The notes under the pieces: generated by a model
Databases searched by the model: none
What the model was told of the DNA's origin: nothing
What the model saw: only the letters and a program-made list of their open reading frames with translations
Position numbers and translations under genes: made by a program
Shown: positions 36,817-43,697 of the stretch, piece after piece
Position numbering within the stretch: the stretch's first letter is position 1
Layout of the letters: each line of letters starts with the position of its first letter
Source of the DNA: EX4484-217-1 sp964496035
GTDB taxonomy: Archaea; Thermoproteota; Thermoprotei_A; EX4484-217-1
Reading direction: 5' to 3'
DNA: 64,000 nt
Assembly (NCBI GenBank): GCA_964496035.1
Contig: CAZBXI010000002.1
Span: forward strand, 17,858-81,857

Positions 36817-37470
36817 ATGTCTAATGAATCAATTATAGGTTTACTTATAACGGTACAGCTCCTCTCTGCAACAGGAGCACTTGCACCAGGCCCTCTTTTT
36901 GTAACAAATCTCATCTATGGTATTCGTGGAGGTTGGAGATCTGGTTTCAAGGTAGCTCTAGGGCATATGATTGTCGAGTTTCCCCTATATATGACTATAG
37001 GTTTAGGGCTAATTTCCATAATGTATATGGCTAATTTCAAAGTATTTCTGGGAGTTTTAGGAGGTACGGTTATGTTAATTTTCGGAACATTACAAATAGC
37101 TAATGTTTTAAAGGGAAAAAGTGAGTTAGCTAGTATGAAACTTGAAAAACATGGACCATTAATTATGGGAATTTTATTATCAGCTTTTAATCCATTCTTT
37201 ATTCTTTGGTGGTTGTTTATAGGTTCTACATTTATTTACGCTACAATAAACATTCTATCATACTACGGATTACCCTTAATATACGTCTCTCATGTATGGA
37301 TGGACTTTGTTTGGCTTTCTTTTACAGCTCACATGGCTTTCATTGGAAAAAATATTTTGAGGGAAAAATATTATAGGTTCTTCGTTGGAATTCTAGGGTT
37401 AATACTTATAGTTTTTGGTGTTCACTTTATTTCTAAGAGCGTATGGAACATTAGCGTATTGCCTTTCTAA
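36817..37470 (+). CDS. LysE/RhtB-family amino acid exporter
   Basis: A 217-residue protein with six predicted helices. The LysE-family opening ATGALAPGPLFVTNLIYGIRGG and a later SAFNPFFILWW segment (the NPK/NPP-like conserved loop) support membership. Such transporters export amino acids such as lysine, threonine or homoserine. It lies 8 bases after the HD gene and is probably cotranscribed. The substrate is unknown. Confidence 0.85.
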   Translation: MSNESIIGLLITVQLLSATGALAPGPLFVTNLIYGIRGGWRSGFKVALGHMIVEFPLYMTIGLGLISIMYMANFKVFLGVLGGTVMLIFGTLQIANVLKGKSELASMKLEKHGPLIMGILLSAFNPFFILWWLFIGSTFIYATINILSYYGLPLIYVSHVWMDFVWLSFTAHMAFIGKNILREKYYRFFVGILGLILIVFGVHFISKSVWNISVLPF

Positions 37471-37491
37471 TGCTTTTGCTTTTAGCAGAGA

Positions 37492-37950
37492 TTACTCGCT
37501 ATAGCTTATTCTCTTTACGAACTTCATTTTAGATAGTGCCTTAAGCTTGACTATATTTTTCGGTATTATAACTTCATCTACGAAAACTATCGAATGTACT
37601 TTCTTGCTGAACGTTTCAAGGTCAACAGTATTGTCGAATATAAGTTTCTTAATATTCCTAAATCTCACCTTTCCTTCAACATCCTCTAAATCCTTCTTTG
37701 AAACTACTAGTTCATCTAAATCTCCAATAGTAATAGTTTTTAATGTTGTTTCCATACCCTCTCTTACCCTTTGAACTAATTCATAAGATCCTTCAGCTAA
37801 TGATAGGAATACTCTAAGTGCTTCGTTAACTACTTCACCAACTGTTTCACCAATAGACTTAGCTAATGCCGAAGCCTTAGCATATAGTTCTTCATCAATA
37901 TTTCTTATCGTAACAGTTTTCTTCTTAGGTTTCTCGGACATCCTTGTCAC
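37492..37950 (-). CDS. Ribbon-helix-helix-like protein with unknown C-terminal domain
   Basis: A 152-residue protein. Residues about 10-55 (KKTVTIRNIDEELYAKASALAK, cited here up to 20 residues as TVTIRNIDEELYAKASALAK) resemble the CopG/Arc ribbon-helix-helix DNA-binding fold of antitoxins and repressors. The remaining 90 residues are mixed alpha/beta without a known motif. No toxin gene is adjacent, so it may be a stand-alone regulator. It converges with the LysE gene; upstream (to 38043) is the promoter region of the tRNA gene. Confidence 0.62.
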   Translation of the reverse strand: MTRMSEKPKKKTVTIRNIDEELYAKASALAKSIGETVGEVVNEALRVFLSLAEGSYELVQRVREGMETTLKTITIGDLDELVVSKKDLEDVEGKVRFRNIKKLIFDNTVDLETFSKKVHSIVFVDEVIIPKNIVKLKALSKMKFVKRISYSE

Positions 37951-38067
37951 CTATGTAATACTTGCAATACTAGAAATATAAGCTTTACTCCTATTATTGA
38001 GAAAGTTTAAAAAATGAATAGTAAATAGTGTTTAAAATAGAGAAGCCGGGTCGTCTAGCGGTCAAGG

Positions 38068-39069
38068 ATGCGGGGCTTTGCGGACCGTCGGCTATCCTCT
38101 TCCTATCCCCCTTCTTTACATGAACATAGATTAGCAAGCAGAGAAACTATTCTTAAGAAAGTCAAGAGTATCTTGAAGGAATCCCTAAGAAATTATAGGA
38201 ATGACCTAAAAAATAGAACTTTTCTGCATAGTAAGAATTTTAAGACAGAATACGTGATAAATTCCTATAGTGGTTTAGCAAACATTATACATAATATGAT
38301 CAATGAAAGCATAAGATACACAGTAAATTCCATTATTCCCCATATACTCAATTTGTTGAGGCAGGGAAATTACAACCTATATGTGAAAACATGTATGAAA
38401 ACCATTAACTTTAAAATTAACGCAGACCGTTGCATATTGAGAATAGGATACTTTGACGGAAATATTATAATGGACATTCACTTTAAAAATTTAAAAACGA
38501 TCAAAATTAAGTCTGAAATTTCTGCAAAACCATGTAATTATGAGGCTTTCATAGGTTTCTTGCTTAGCGATGGAGCTATTAAGGGAAAGAACATAAGAAT
38601 GCGTACAACAAAACATTGGCAAGCAGTATTGTGGATTTTAATAAATTCGCCAAACGTATTTAGCTTAAGGGTAGACTCAGTAACTGTTTCCACTAAAGGA
38701 GAGCTGAGACCAGCTTTGAATATTTCTAGTCCCAGGATCTTTGAAGTTACAACTAAAAGTTTGTTATTATTAAACAATCCTATCTCATGGTTTTTCTACA
38801 TTCTAGGTGACGGATCTGTTGGTTATAGGAAAATAGAAATTTCATGTAGCCTAAACTACTTCGAAAAATTAGCTAATAAGCTTAAAGCGTTAGGCTATAA
38901 ACCTAAGCTAAGACCCGAGAAGAGATTAATTGTTCTGACTGGGAATTCTATGAGAAAATTCTCTGAATGGATAGTAGCAAACGTGATTAAATGTGGCTTA
39001 AATGAACCTCTTGAGCACTTAAAAGTAAGTAAATGGTTAGAAATGAAACATTATGCAATGATGAGGTAA
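38068..39069 (+). CDS. LAGLIDADG homing endonuclease encoded in tRNA intron
   Basis: A 333-codon frame filling the large intron. Two degenerate LAGLIDADG motifs are present: FIGFLLSDG (residues 161-169) and WFFYILGDG (241-249), each with the acidic catalytic residue, as in monomeric enzymes that cut intronless alleles. The N-terminal 150 residues are basic and unassigned. The only nearby ATG in linear RNA, at 38068, lies in the tRNA exon. In a circularised intron the frame instead continues from ATG 39104 through the junction at 39130/38077 without a stop. Which start is used cannot be seen. Confidence 0.82.
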   Translation: MRGFADRRLSSSYPPSLHEHRLASRETILKKVKSILKESLRNYRNDLKNRTFLHSKNFKTEYVINSYSGLANIIHNMINESIRYTVNSIIPHILNLLRQGNYNLYVKTCMKTINFKINADRCILRIGYFDGNIIMDIHFKNLKTIKIKSEISAKPCNYEAFIGFLLSDGAIKGKNIRMRTTKHWQAVLWILINSPNVFSLRVDSVTVSTKGELRPALNISSPRIFEVTTKSLLLLNNPISWFFYILGDGSVGYRKIEISCSLNYFEKLANKLKALGYKPKLRPEKRLIVLTGNSMRKFSEWIVANVIKCGLNEPLEHLKVSKWLEMKHYAMMR

Positions 39070-39130
39070 AGTATTTATATAAGGTCAAAAGTACAACTGA
39101 TACATGGTAGCCGACGGTCCGCAACCCGAC
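38077..39130 (+). other. Large tRNA intron 1 (1054 nt) at position 32/33
   Basis: The intron ends TTGCGGACCGTCGGCTA (38078-38094) and TAGCCGACGGTCCGCAA (39108-39124) are perfectly complementary. Outside them lie a 3-base bulge GCT (38075-38077), then 4 pairs CGGG/CCCG (38071-38074 with 39125-39128), and a 3-base bulge ACT (39129-39131). This is the archaeal bulge-helix-bulge layout, cut after the second base of each bulge. The outer helix is weak. Because CT is repeated at both junctions, the boundary could shift by one or two bases without changing the product. Confidence 0.8.
39074..39082 (+). promoter_or_regulatory. TATA box inside the tRNA intron, upstream of the 3' half
   Basis: TTTATATAA preceded by the purine-rich GGTAAAGTA (BRE-like) forms a consensus-like archaeal promoter, 5 bases after the endonuclease stop. 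Its expected start point is near 39103-39108, directly where the complementary leader TAGCCGACGG and the tRNA 3' half begin. It would allow the 3' half to be transcribed by itself, as in split tRNA genes. Confidence 0.5.
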
Positions 39131-39135
39131 TCTGG

Positions 39136-39151
39136 CGGGGGAACCGGAGAA
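39136..39151 (+). other. Small tRNA intron 2 (16 nt) at position 37/38
   Basis: After removal of intron 1, anticodon-loop bases CTCT (32-35) can pair with GGAG at 39146-39149, leaving AA|C as the 3' bulge and GG|C as the 5' bulge, with the cut after the second base of each. This is the canonical 37/38 position. Deleting 39136-39151 restores a 7-base loop CTCTGGC closed by CGGGG/CCCCG. Confidence 0.75.
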
Positions 39152-39268
39152 CCCCCGTGACCGGGGTTCGAATCCCCGCCCGGCTACCAACAATTACCTA
39201 TAGCACTACAATTACCGCTTAATTGCTGGAAGTTGCAGCGTAATTGAATTATTAATATGAGTTTTCGG

Positions 39269-39316
39269 TTTAATTATCATATTCTTCAATTTTGAAAAGC
39301 AATATTTAATTATCAT
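39269..39316 (+). repeat. Direct repeat upstream of the hydrogenase operon
   Basis: TTTAATTATCAT occurs at 39269-39280 and 39305-39316, 36 bases apart, with a CTTC following each copy. The second copy lies about 33-44 bases upstream of the first gene start and overlaps the likely TATA region. It could be an operator for a regulator of the hydrogenase operon, or two overlapping promoters. Confidence 0.4.
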
Positions 39317-39348
39317 GGCTTCTTATACTATGAAGGTAGGGATGAATA

Positions 39349-39855
39349 TTGGGGACTACTGCTGAAAGTATTTCTACAGAAGTTTCTGCTGAGAGTAGGG
39401 TTCTGGTTCATGACAGTTCAAAATGTACGGCATGTACTACATGTATGATTGCTTGTTCTATGAAGCATTTTGGTGTTGCCGATTATGAGAAGTCTTTCAT
39501 AAAAATAATATTTAACCCCGTTTTCAAGGCTTTCGAAGCAGCATATTGCCATCATTGCGATGAACCCTATTGCTTAAACATATGTCCTGTAAATGCTATC
39601 TACAAGGATAAGTTACCGGATGGAACGGTAATTGTGCGTATAAGCACTCTTAAATGCATAGGCTGTGGTTCATGTAGACTGGCTTGTCCTATGTCTATAC
39701 CTCATGAAGACCCTGTTATGAGAGTCGCCGTTAAATGCGATTTATGTGACGGCGACCCTGAATGTGTCAAAGTATGTCCTACACATGCATTAAGATTTGT
39801 TCCTAGAAGTGAAGCACTAAACTTTCTTAAAAAAGTCTATGGGTGGCAGGGTTAA
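39349..39855 (+). CDS. CooF/HycB-like polyferredoxin subunit of the hydrogenase operon
   Basis: A 168-residue iron-sulfur protein. Four cysteine groups are seen: CTACTTCMIAC, CHHCDEPYCLNIC, CIGCGSCRLAC and CDLCDGDPECVKVC, giving four [4Fe-4S] sites as in CooF, HycB and HydN. It passes electrons between a donor enzyme and the hydrogenase core. TTG 39349 is preceded by GGTAGGG; the nearby ATG at 39342 is out of frame and ends after a few codons. Its last 13 bases overlap the next gene. Confidence 0.87.
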   Translation: MGTTAESISTEVSAESRVLVHDSSKCTACTTCMIACSMKHFGVADYEKSFIKIIFNPVFKAFEAAYCHHCDEPYCLNICPVNAIYKDKLPDGTVIVRISTLKCIGCGSCRLACPMSIPHEDPVMRVAVKCDLCDGDPECVKVCPTHALRFVPRSEALNFLKKVYGWQG

Positions 39856-40997
39856 TGTTCGTAATTATCGCAACGTTTGGCGTAATAACGTTACTTATAC
39901 CAGCCTTTCTAGCTCTCATAGAGAACGATATGGAAAGGATTATTGCATATTCTGCAGTAAGCCAAATGGGGTACATTATCTTAGCCTTAGGTTTTGGTTC
40001 TGCTTTAGGTTTATCAGCAGCATTATTCCACATGTTTAATCATGCTCTTCTGGAATCAATGCTCTCCTTAGCGGCTGGAGCAGTTATTTACGCTACTGGA
40101 ACACGTGATATAACAAAACTTGGAGGGTTAATAAGTAAGACACCAATTACAGCTTTAGCTGTTCTAGTAGGTGGCTTAGCTGTTGCAGGGTTACCTCCAT
40201 TGAACGGTTTTGCAAGTAAGCTTCTAATATATGAAGCAGGTTTAGAAGCATCATTTAGAATAGGAGGTGTTATCGGAAGACTTTACTTATTATATACTTT
40301 AGTAGCCATATTTGTTAGTGCATTAACACTACTCTACTTCATGAGACTATTTTACTCCGTGTTCCTAGGTCTGCCTTCAAAACTAACGTTAGAAGCACGG
40401 AAGGTACCATTAATTATGAAAGTGCCCTTAATGATTCTAGCAACGTTCTCTATAATTATTGGTGTTGCTCCCCAGATCATAGTAGGTCCTTTAATAAACC
40501 CTGCGGTAGTAAACATTCTGGGCTTAAGTAAGCCGCCGGTTGAAGTAACTTTTCTCGGATATAGTACTAGTATAGGGTTCTATAGTGCAACCATTTTAAC
40601 ACTGGTACTATTAGCTTCTGCATCCATAGTACTCCTAATATACTACATTAGCTTAACATTTTATAAAAGAACAACATTACCACCAGTTAAGGTTGTTGAG
40701 GAATTAAAAGACTTTAAGTATGAAGTTTTCACCGGTGGTGAAGCTACACCACCATTGTTACCTCTTGAGGAAACTAAGGTAACACCTGAAGAATTCGTGT
40801 TTGCATTGAAAACAGCGTTCTCTAAACTCTATGCATTCTCTATGAAGGGAGGATATGAACGCTTAATAATACGTGCCGCAGAGAAAATTTTCGGTTTTAG
40901 TAATGAATTCGATATTATAAGGTTTGAAAATGTAAGTAGCTATGTAACCCTATACGTTTTAATAGCATTAATAGTGCTCTTGTACGTGCTAAGGTGA
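39843..40997 (+). CDS. N-terminally truncated antiporter-like subunit (HyfB/MrpD/NuoN family)
   Basis: 384 residues matching only the C-terminal half of proton-conducting complex I/Mrp-type subunits. It begins at the helix just before ENDMERIIAYSAVSQMGYI, so about seven N-terminal helices with the first half-channel are absent. The later GLPPLNGFASK helix and a C-terminal YEVFTGGE region typical of HyfB-like proteins are intact. In FNHALLESMLSL the highly conserved Lys of this helix (usually NHALFKALLFL) is Glu. Full-length relatives have about 480-650 residues. It may be a degraded gene, a deletion, or a reduced membrane subunit. Confidence 0.8.
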   Translation: MAGLMFVIIATFGVITLLIPAFLALIENDMERIIAYSAVSQMGYIILALGFGSALGLSAALFHMFNHALLESMLSLAAGAVIYATGTRDITKLGGLISKTPITALAVLVGGLAVAGLPPLNGFASKLLIYEAGLEASFRIGGVIGRLYLLYTLVAIFVSALTLLYFMRLFYSVFLGLPSKLTLEARKVPLIMKVPLMILATFSIIIGVAPQIIVGPLINPAVVNILGLSKPPVEVTFLGYSTSIGFYSATILTLVLLASASIVLLIYYISLTFYKRTTLPPVKVVEELKDFKYEVFTGGEATPPLLPLEETKVTPEEFVFALKTAFSKLYAFSMKGGYERLIIRAAEKIFGFSNEFDIIRFENVSSYVTLYVLIALIVLLYVLR

Positions 40998-41002
40998 AAC
41001 TT

Positions 41003-41638
41003 ATGGAGGAATTTCTAAGCAAAATTCTTGAAAAACATAAGGATAAAATCGTTAGGGTTAAAGAAATTGTACCATGGAGGGTAATATTCGAAGTACCTAG
41101 TGGAAAGTTAAAGGAATTGGCAAAAGATGTCTTTGAAACCTATGGGTTCAGATTATCAACAATATCTACTTTAGACCAAGGATTCTACTTTGAATTACTT
41201 TACCACTTCGTGAAGGATAAGTACATATTAACATTAAAAACTATTATATCTAAAGAAAATCCGAGAATACCTTCACTAACGGACACTATTCCCGGAGCAA
41301 ATTGGCTTGAAAGAGAAGTCAGAGACTTGTTTGGAATAGAATTTGAGGGTCATGTAGAACCCGAGAGAGTTGTTTTACCACCGGATTGGACTCTTGAACC
41401 GCCACTTAGAAAACCTATTGCGCCTAAACTTCCGCCAACATATGCTGAGTACTTAGTAAACCTCACAAGCAAGGCAGCTTTAGCTTCCGTAACAGGTATT
41501 GTTAAGAGAAGAAGAACTAAAATGGGTTTACCCGAGGTAGTGGCACCTGTTCTAGAGTCTAAGAAGGTCATTGAGGAGATAAAGAAGATTTCCAAAGAAC
41601 TCGAAGTAAATAGGAAAGTACCTGTTAGGAAGTGTTAG
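41003..41638 (+). CDS. NuoC/HycE-N-like 30-kDa subunit
   Basis: About 211 residues matching the 30-kDa subunit of complex I and the N-terminal part of HycE. The signature is seen as PSLTDTIPGANWLEREVRDLFGIEFEGH (its core LEREVRDLFGIEFEGH), followed by VLPPDWTLEPPLRKP. It structurally supports the NiFe large subunit, here encoded separately two genes downstream. ATG 41003 follows AGGTGA and lies just after the preceding stop. Confidence 0.88.
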   Translation: MEEFLSKILEKHKDKIVRVKEIVPWRVIFEVPSGKLKELAKDVFETYGFRLSTISTLDQGFYFELLYHFVKDKYILTLKTIISKENPRIPSLTDTIPGANWLEREVRDLFGIEFEGHVEPERVVLPPDWTLEPPLRKPIAPKLPPTYAEYLVNLTSKAALASVTGIVKRRRTKMGLPEVVAPVLESKKVIEEIKKISKELEVNRKVPVRKC

Positions 41639-41641
41639 ATT

Positions 41642-42517
41642 ATGCCTAAATACATATTTTACCCTGGCTGCTACATTTCAACAATGCTTCCACATGTTGA
41701 AGTAGCTATTAGGTTTATTCTTAAAAAATTCAACATCGAGACCGTGGAGCTTGAAGATCTATCATGTTGTCCGCCTAGAATCAGTAGCATAGCAGATGAG
41801 CTTTTCTGGCTAACCTTAGCTGTTAGAAACCTTGCAATAGCTGAGAACAAGGGATTAGACATTTTAACTCCATGTAATGGATGTTTCGAATCATTTTTCG
41901 AAGCTAGAATAATGTTTATGGAAAGAAAAGATCTTAGAGAAAAAGTTTCCAACATACTTTCAAAACTAGGATATAGGTTTGAAGGCAAAATTAAGCCTAA
42001 ACACTTAGTTGAAGTCTTATATGAAGATGTAGGTTTAGAGAAGATAAAGGAAAATATAGTTAAACCCCTTAATGGGCTAAGAGTTGCTGTTCATTACGGA
42101 TGTCACTTGTTCGTCGTAGAGCTTGGTGAAGATGTTTGGAAGAAACCTAAAATGACTGATGAGTTAATAAAGATCACTGGAGCTGAACTTGTTAAGGATG
42201 GACTGGAAAGGCTATGTTGCGGTTTTGTACCTTCAACCGTAGATGATGCTTTCAGCTTAACCTACAGAACAGAAGTTAGGTTGAAAAGCGTTAAGGAACT
42301 AGGTGTTGATGCTCTTGTAACACCATGCCCACAATGCTTAATGAGACTTGAATTTGGTCAAGTAAGGCTTAAGGCAAAAGCAAGATATGATGTACCTATA
42401 ATTCATTTGGCAGAGCTTCTAGCATTAGCTCTAGGTTTAGACCCTAAGAAATTCGGTTTTATAGTATATCATAAATCTCCTACAAAACTTATTCTTCAGA
42501 AAATTGGTTTAGGGTGA
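41642..42517 (+). CDS. HdrB-like CCG-domain protein within the hydrogenase operon
   Basis: A 291-residue heterodisulfide-reductase-B-like protein. It has two cysteine-rich sets: YPGC, then SCCPP with CNGC about 38 residues later, and HYGC, then LCCG with CPQC about 38 residues later. In HdrB these hold two noncubane [4Fe-4S] clusters that reduce a disulfide. The first set has CCP instead of CCG. No hdrA or hdrC is nearby. Its place between NuoC-like and NiFe large-subunit genes suggests it is part of, or coupled to, the hydrogenase complex. Confidence 0.85.
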   Translation: MPKYIFYPGCYISTMLPHVEVAIRFILKKFNIETVELEDLSCCPPRISSIADELFWLTLAVRNLAIAENKGLDILTPCNGCFESFFEARIMFMERKDLREKVSNILSKLGYRFEGKIKPKHLVEVLYEDVGLEKIKENIVKPLNGLRVAVHYGCHLFVVELGEDVWKKPKMTDELIKITGAELVKDGLERLCCGFVPSTVDDAFSLTYRTEVRLKSVKELGVDALVTPCPQCLMRLEFGQVRLKAKARYDVPIIHLAELLALALGLDPKKFGFIVYHKSPTKLILQKIGLG

Positions 42518-42521
42518 AAAC

Positions 42522-43697
42522 ATGGGTATGTGTAGTCGTAAAGTTTACTCTGTACCTGTAGGTCCATATCACCCGGCACTTGAGGAAATGGCTTTCTATA
42601 AGGTTTATGTTGAAGGAGAGAGAATAGTTAATGCTTTAATTAAACCTGGTTTTAACCATAGAGGTATTGAAAAGCTTGCTATGAGAAGAAGTTACCGTAG
42701 AAATGTTCAGCTTTTCGAGAGGGTTTGTGGAATATGCTCTGCCGCCCATACTACAGCTTATTGTGTTGCTGTTGAGAGATGCTTAAAGATCGATGTTCCT
42801 AAAAGAGCACAATACATTAGAGTTGTTCAGGCTGAAGCAAATAGAGTTCATAGCCATCTATTATGGTTTGGAATTGCAATGCACGTAATAGGTTTCGACA
42901 CATTATTCATGCACTCATGGGCTATTAGGGAAGACATTTTAGACATCGTAGAAACATTAACGGGAAATAGGGTAAACTACTCCGTAAACACTATTGGCGG
43001 TGTTCGTAGAGACATAGCACCGGAAATGGGTAAGTACATTCTTGAAAAACTAGATAAAGTTGAGAAGGGAACAAAATACCTTATTAGAGCGGTTAAGGAA
43101 GACCCGACAATAAAGGCTAGAACGAAGGAGGTAGGTGTTTTAACTAAGGAAGAAGCTAAGAAATACTGTGTTGTTGGACCTACAGCTAGAGCTTCAGGAA
43201 TAGAGGAGGACATTAGGAGAGCTGATCCGCACATAAACTACGAAGATTTCGACTTCGAAGTATGCGTCGAAGATACATGTGATGTTTATGCTAGGATTAT
43301 GGTAAGGCTTAGAGAGACCTTAGAATCCATAAAGATAGTGAGGCAGGCTATCAAAAACTTACCTGAAGGACCTTTAATGGCTGAGTTAACTGTTCCTAGA
43401 CCAAATGAGGATATTGGTAGAACGGAAGCACCAAGAGGAGAACTAATATACTATATTAGGTCAAATTACACCAATGTTCCAGAAAGGGTAAAATTGAGAA
43501 CACCAACATTCGTAAATCTACCCTCAACTAAGCCCATGCTCATAGGTGATAAATTAGCTGATGCACCTCAAATAATTGTAAGCATAGATCCATGCTTAAC
43601 ATGTAACGATAGGCTTGCCATAATAGATGTGAGAACAGGAAAGAAAAAGACAATACTTCTTGATGAAATCATAAGGAGGAGAGGTAAAATATGGTAG
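42522..43697 (+). CDS. Group 4 [NiFe] hydrogenase large subunit
   Basis: A 391-residue catalytic subunit of the Ech/CooH/HycE type. The two nickel-ligand pairs are present: RVCGICSAAH near residue 68 and DPCLTCNDR near residue 360, so it is a hydrogenase and not a NuoD homologue. About 27 residues follow DPCLTCNDR, compatible with a C-terminal extension removed at maturation, though no endopeptidase gene is seen here. ATG 42522 follows GGGTGA. It interconverts protons and H2 with electrons from the HycG/HycF-like subunits. Confidence 0.95.
   Translation: MGMCSRKVYSVPVGPYHPALEEMAFYKVYVEGERIVNALIKPGFNHRGIEKLAMRRSYRRNVQLFERVCGICSAAHTTAYCVAVERCLKIDVPKRAQYIRVVQAEANRVHSHLLWFGIAMHVIGFDTLFMHSWAIREDILDIVETLTGNRVNYSVNTIGGVRRDIAPEMGKYILEKLDKVEKGTKYLIRAVKEDPTIKARTKEVGVLTKEEAKKYCVVGPTARASGIEEDIRRADPHINYEDFDFEVCVEDTCDVYARIMVRLRETLESIKIVRQAIKNLPEGPLMAELTVPRPNEDIGRTEAPRGELIYYIRSNYTNVPERVKLRTPTFVNLPSTKPMLIGDKLADAPQIIVSIDPCLTCNDRLAIIDVRTGKKKTILLDEIIRRRGKIW

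Larger units (their letters stand above)
38044..39189 (+). tRNA. tRNA-Gln(CUG) interrupted by two introns, CCA encoded
   Basis: Exons are 38044-38076, 39131-39135 and 39152-39189. They fold into a normal cloverleaf: acceptor AGCCGGG/CCCGGCT with discriminator A and encoded CCA, D stem GTCT/GGAT, anticodon stem CGGGG/CCCCG, loop CTCTGGC with CTG anticodon, variable TGAC, T arm CGGGG-TTCGAAT-CCCCG. Intron 1 is at position 32/33 and intron 2 at the canonical 37/38. The AT-rich GTTTAAAA stretches just upstream (about 38003-38035) fit an archaeal promoter. The TTG visible in the unspliced 5' part (38078-38080) is intronic, so this is not tRNA-Gln(UUG). Confidence 0.88.

Noticed and set aside
38075..38082. 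Anticodon TTG in GGGGCTTTGCGG, suggesting tRNA-Gln(UUG) with one intron
   Set aside because: The TTG lies inside the 17-base helix of the intron, and a canonical 37/38 fold with the 3' part leaves a poor central helix. Only removal of two introns (32/33 and 37/38) gives a 7-base loop and full stems, with a CTG anticodon.
42522..43697. Large subunit as a complex I NuoD-like (Fpo/Nuo) protein
   Set aside because: Both nickel-binding CxxC pairs are intact (RVCGIC and DPCLTC), and hyp genes are adjacent; it is a hydrogenase.
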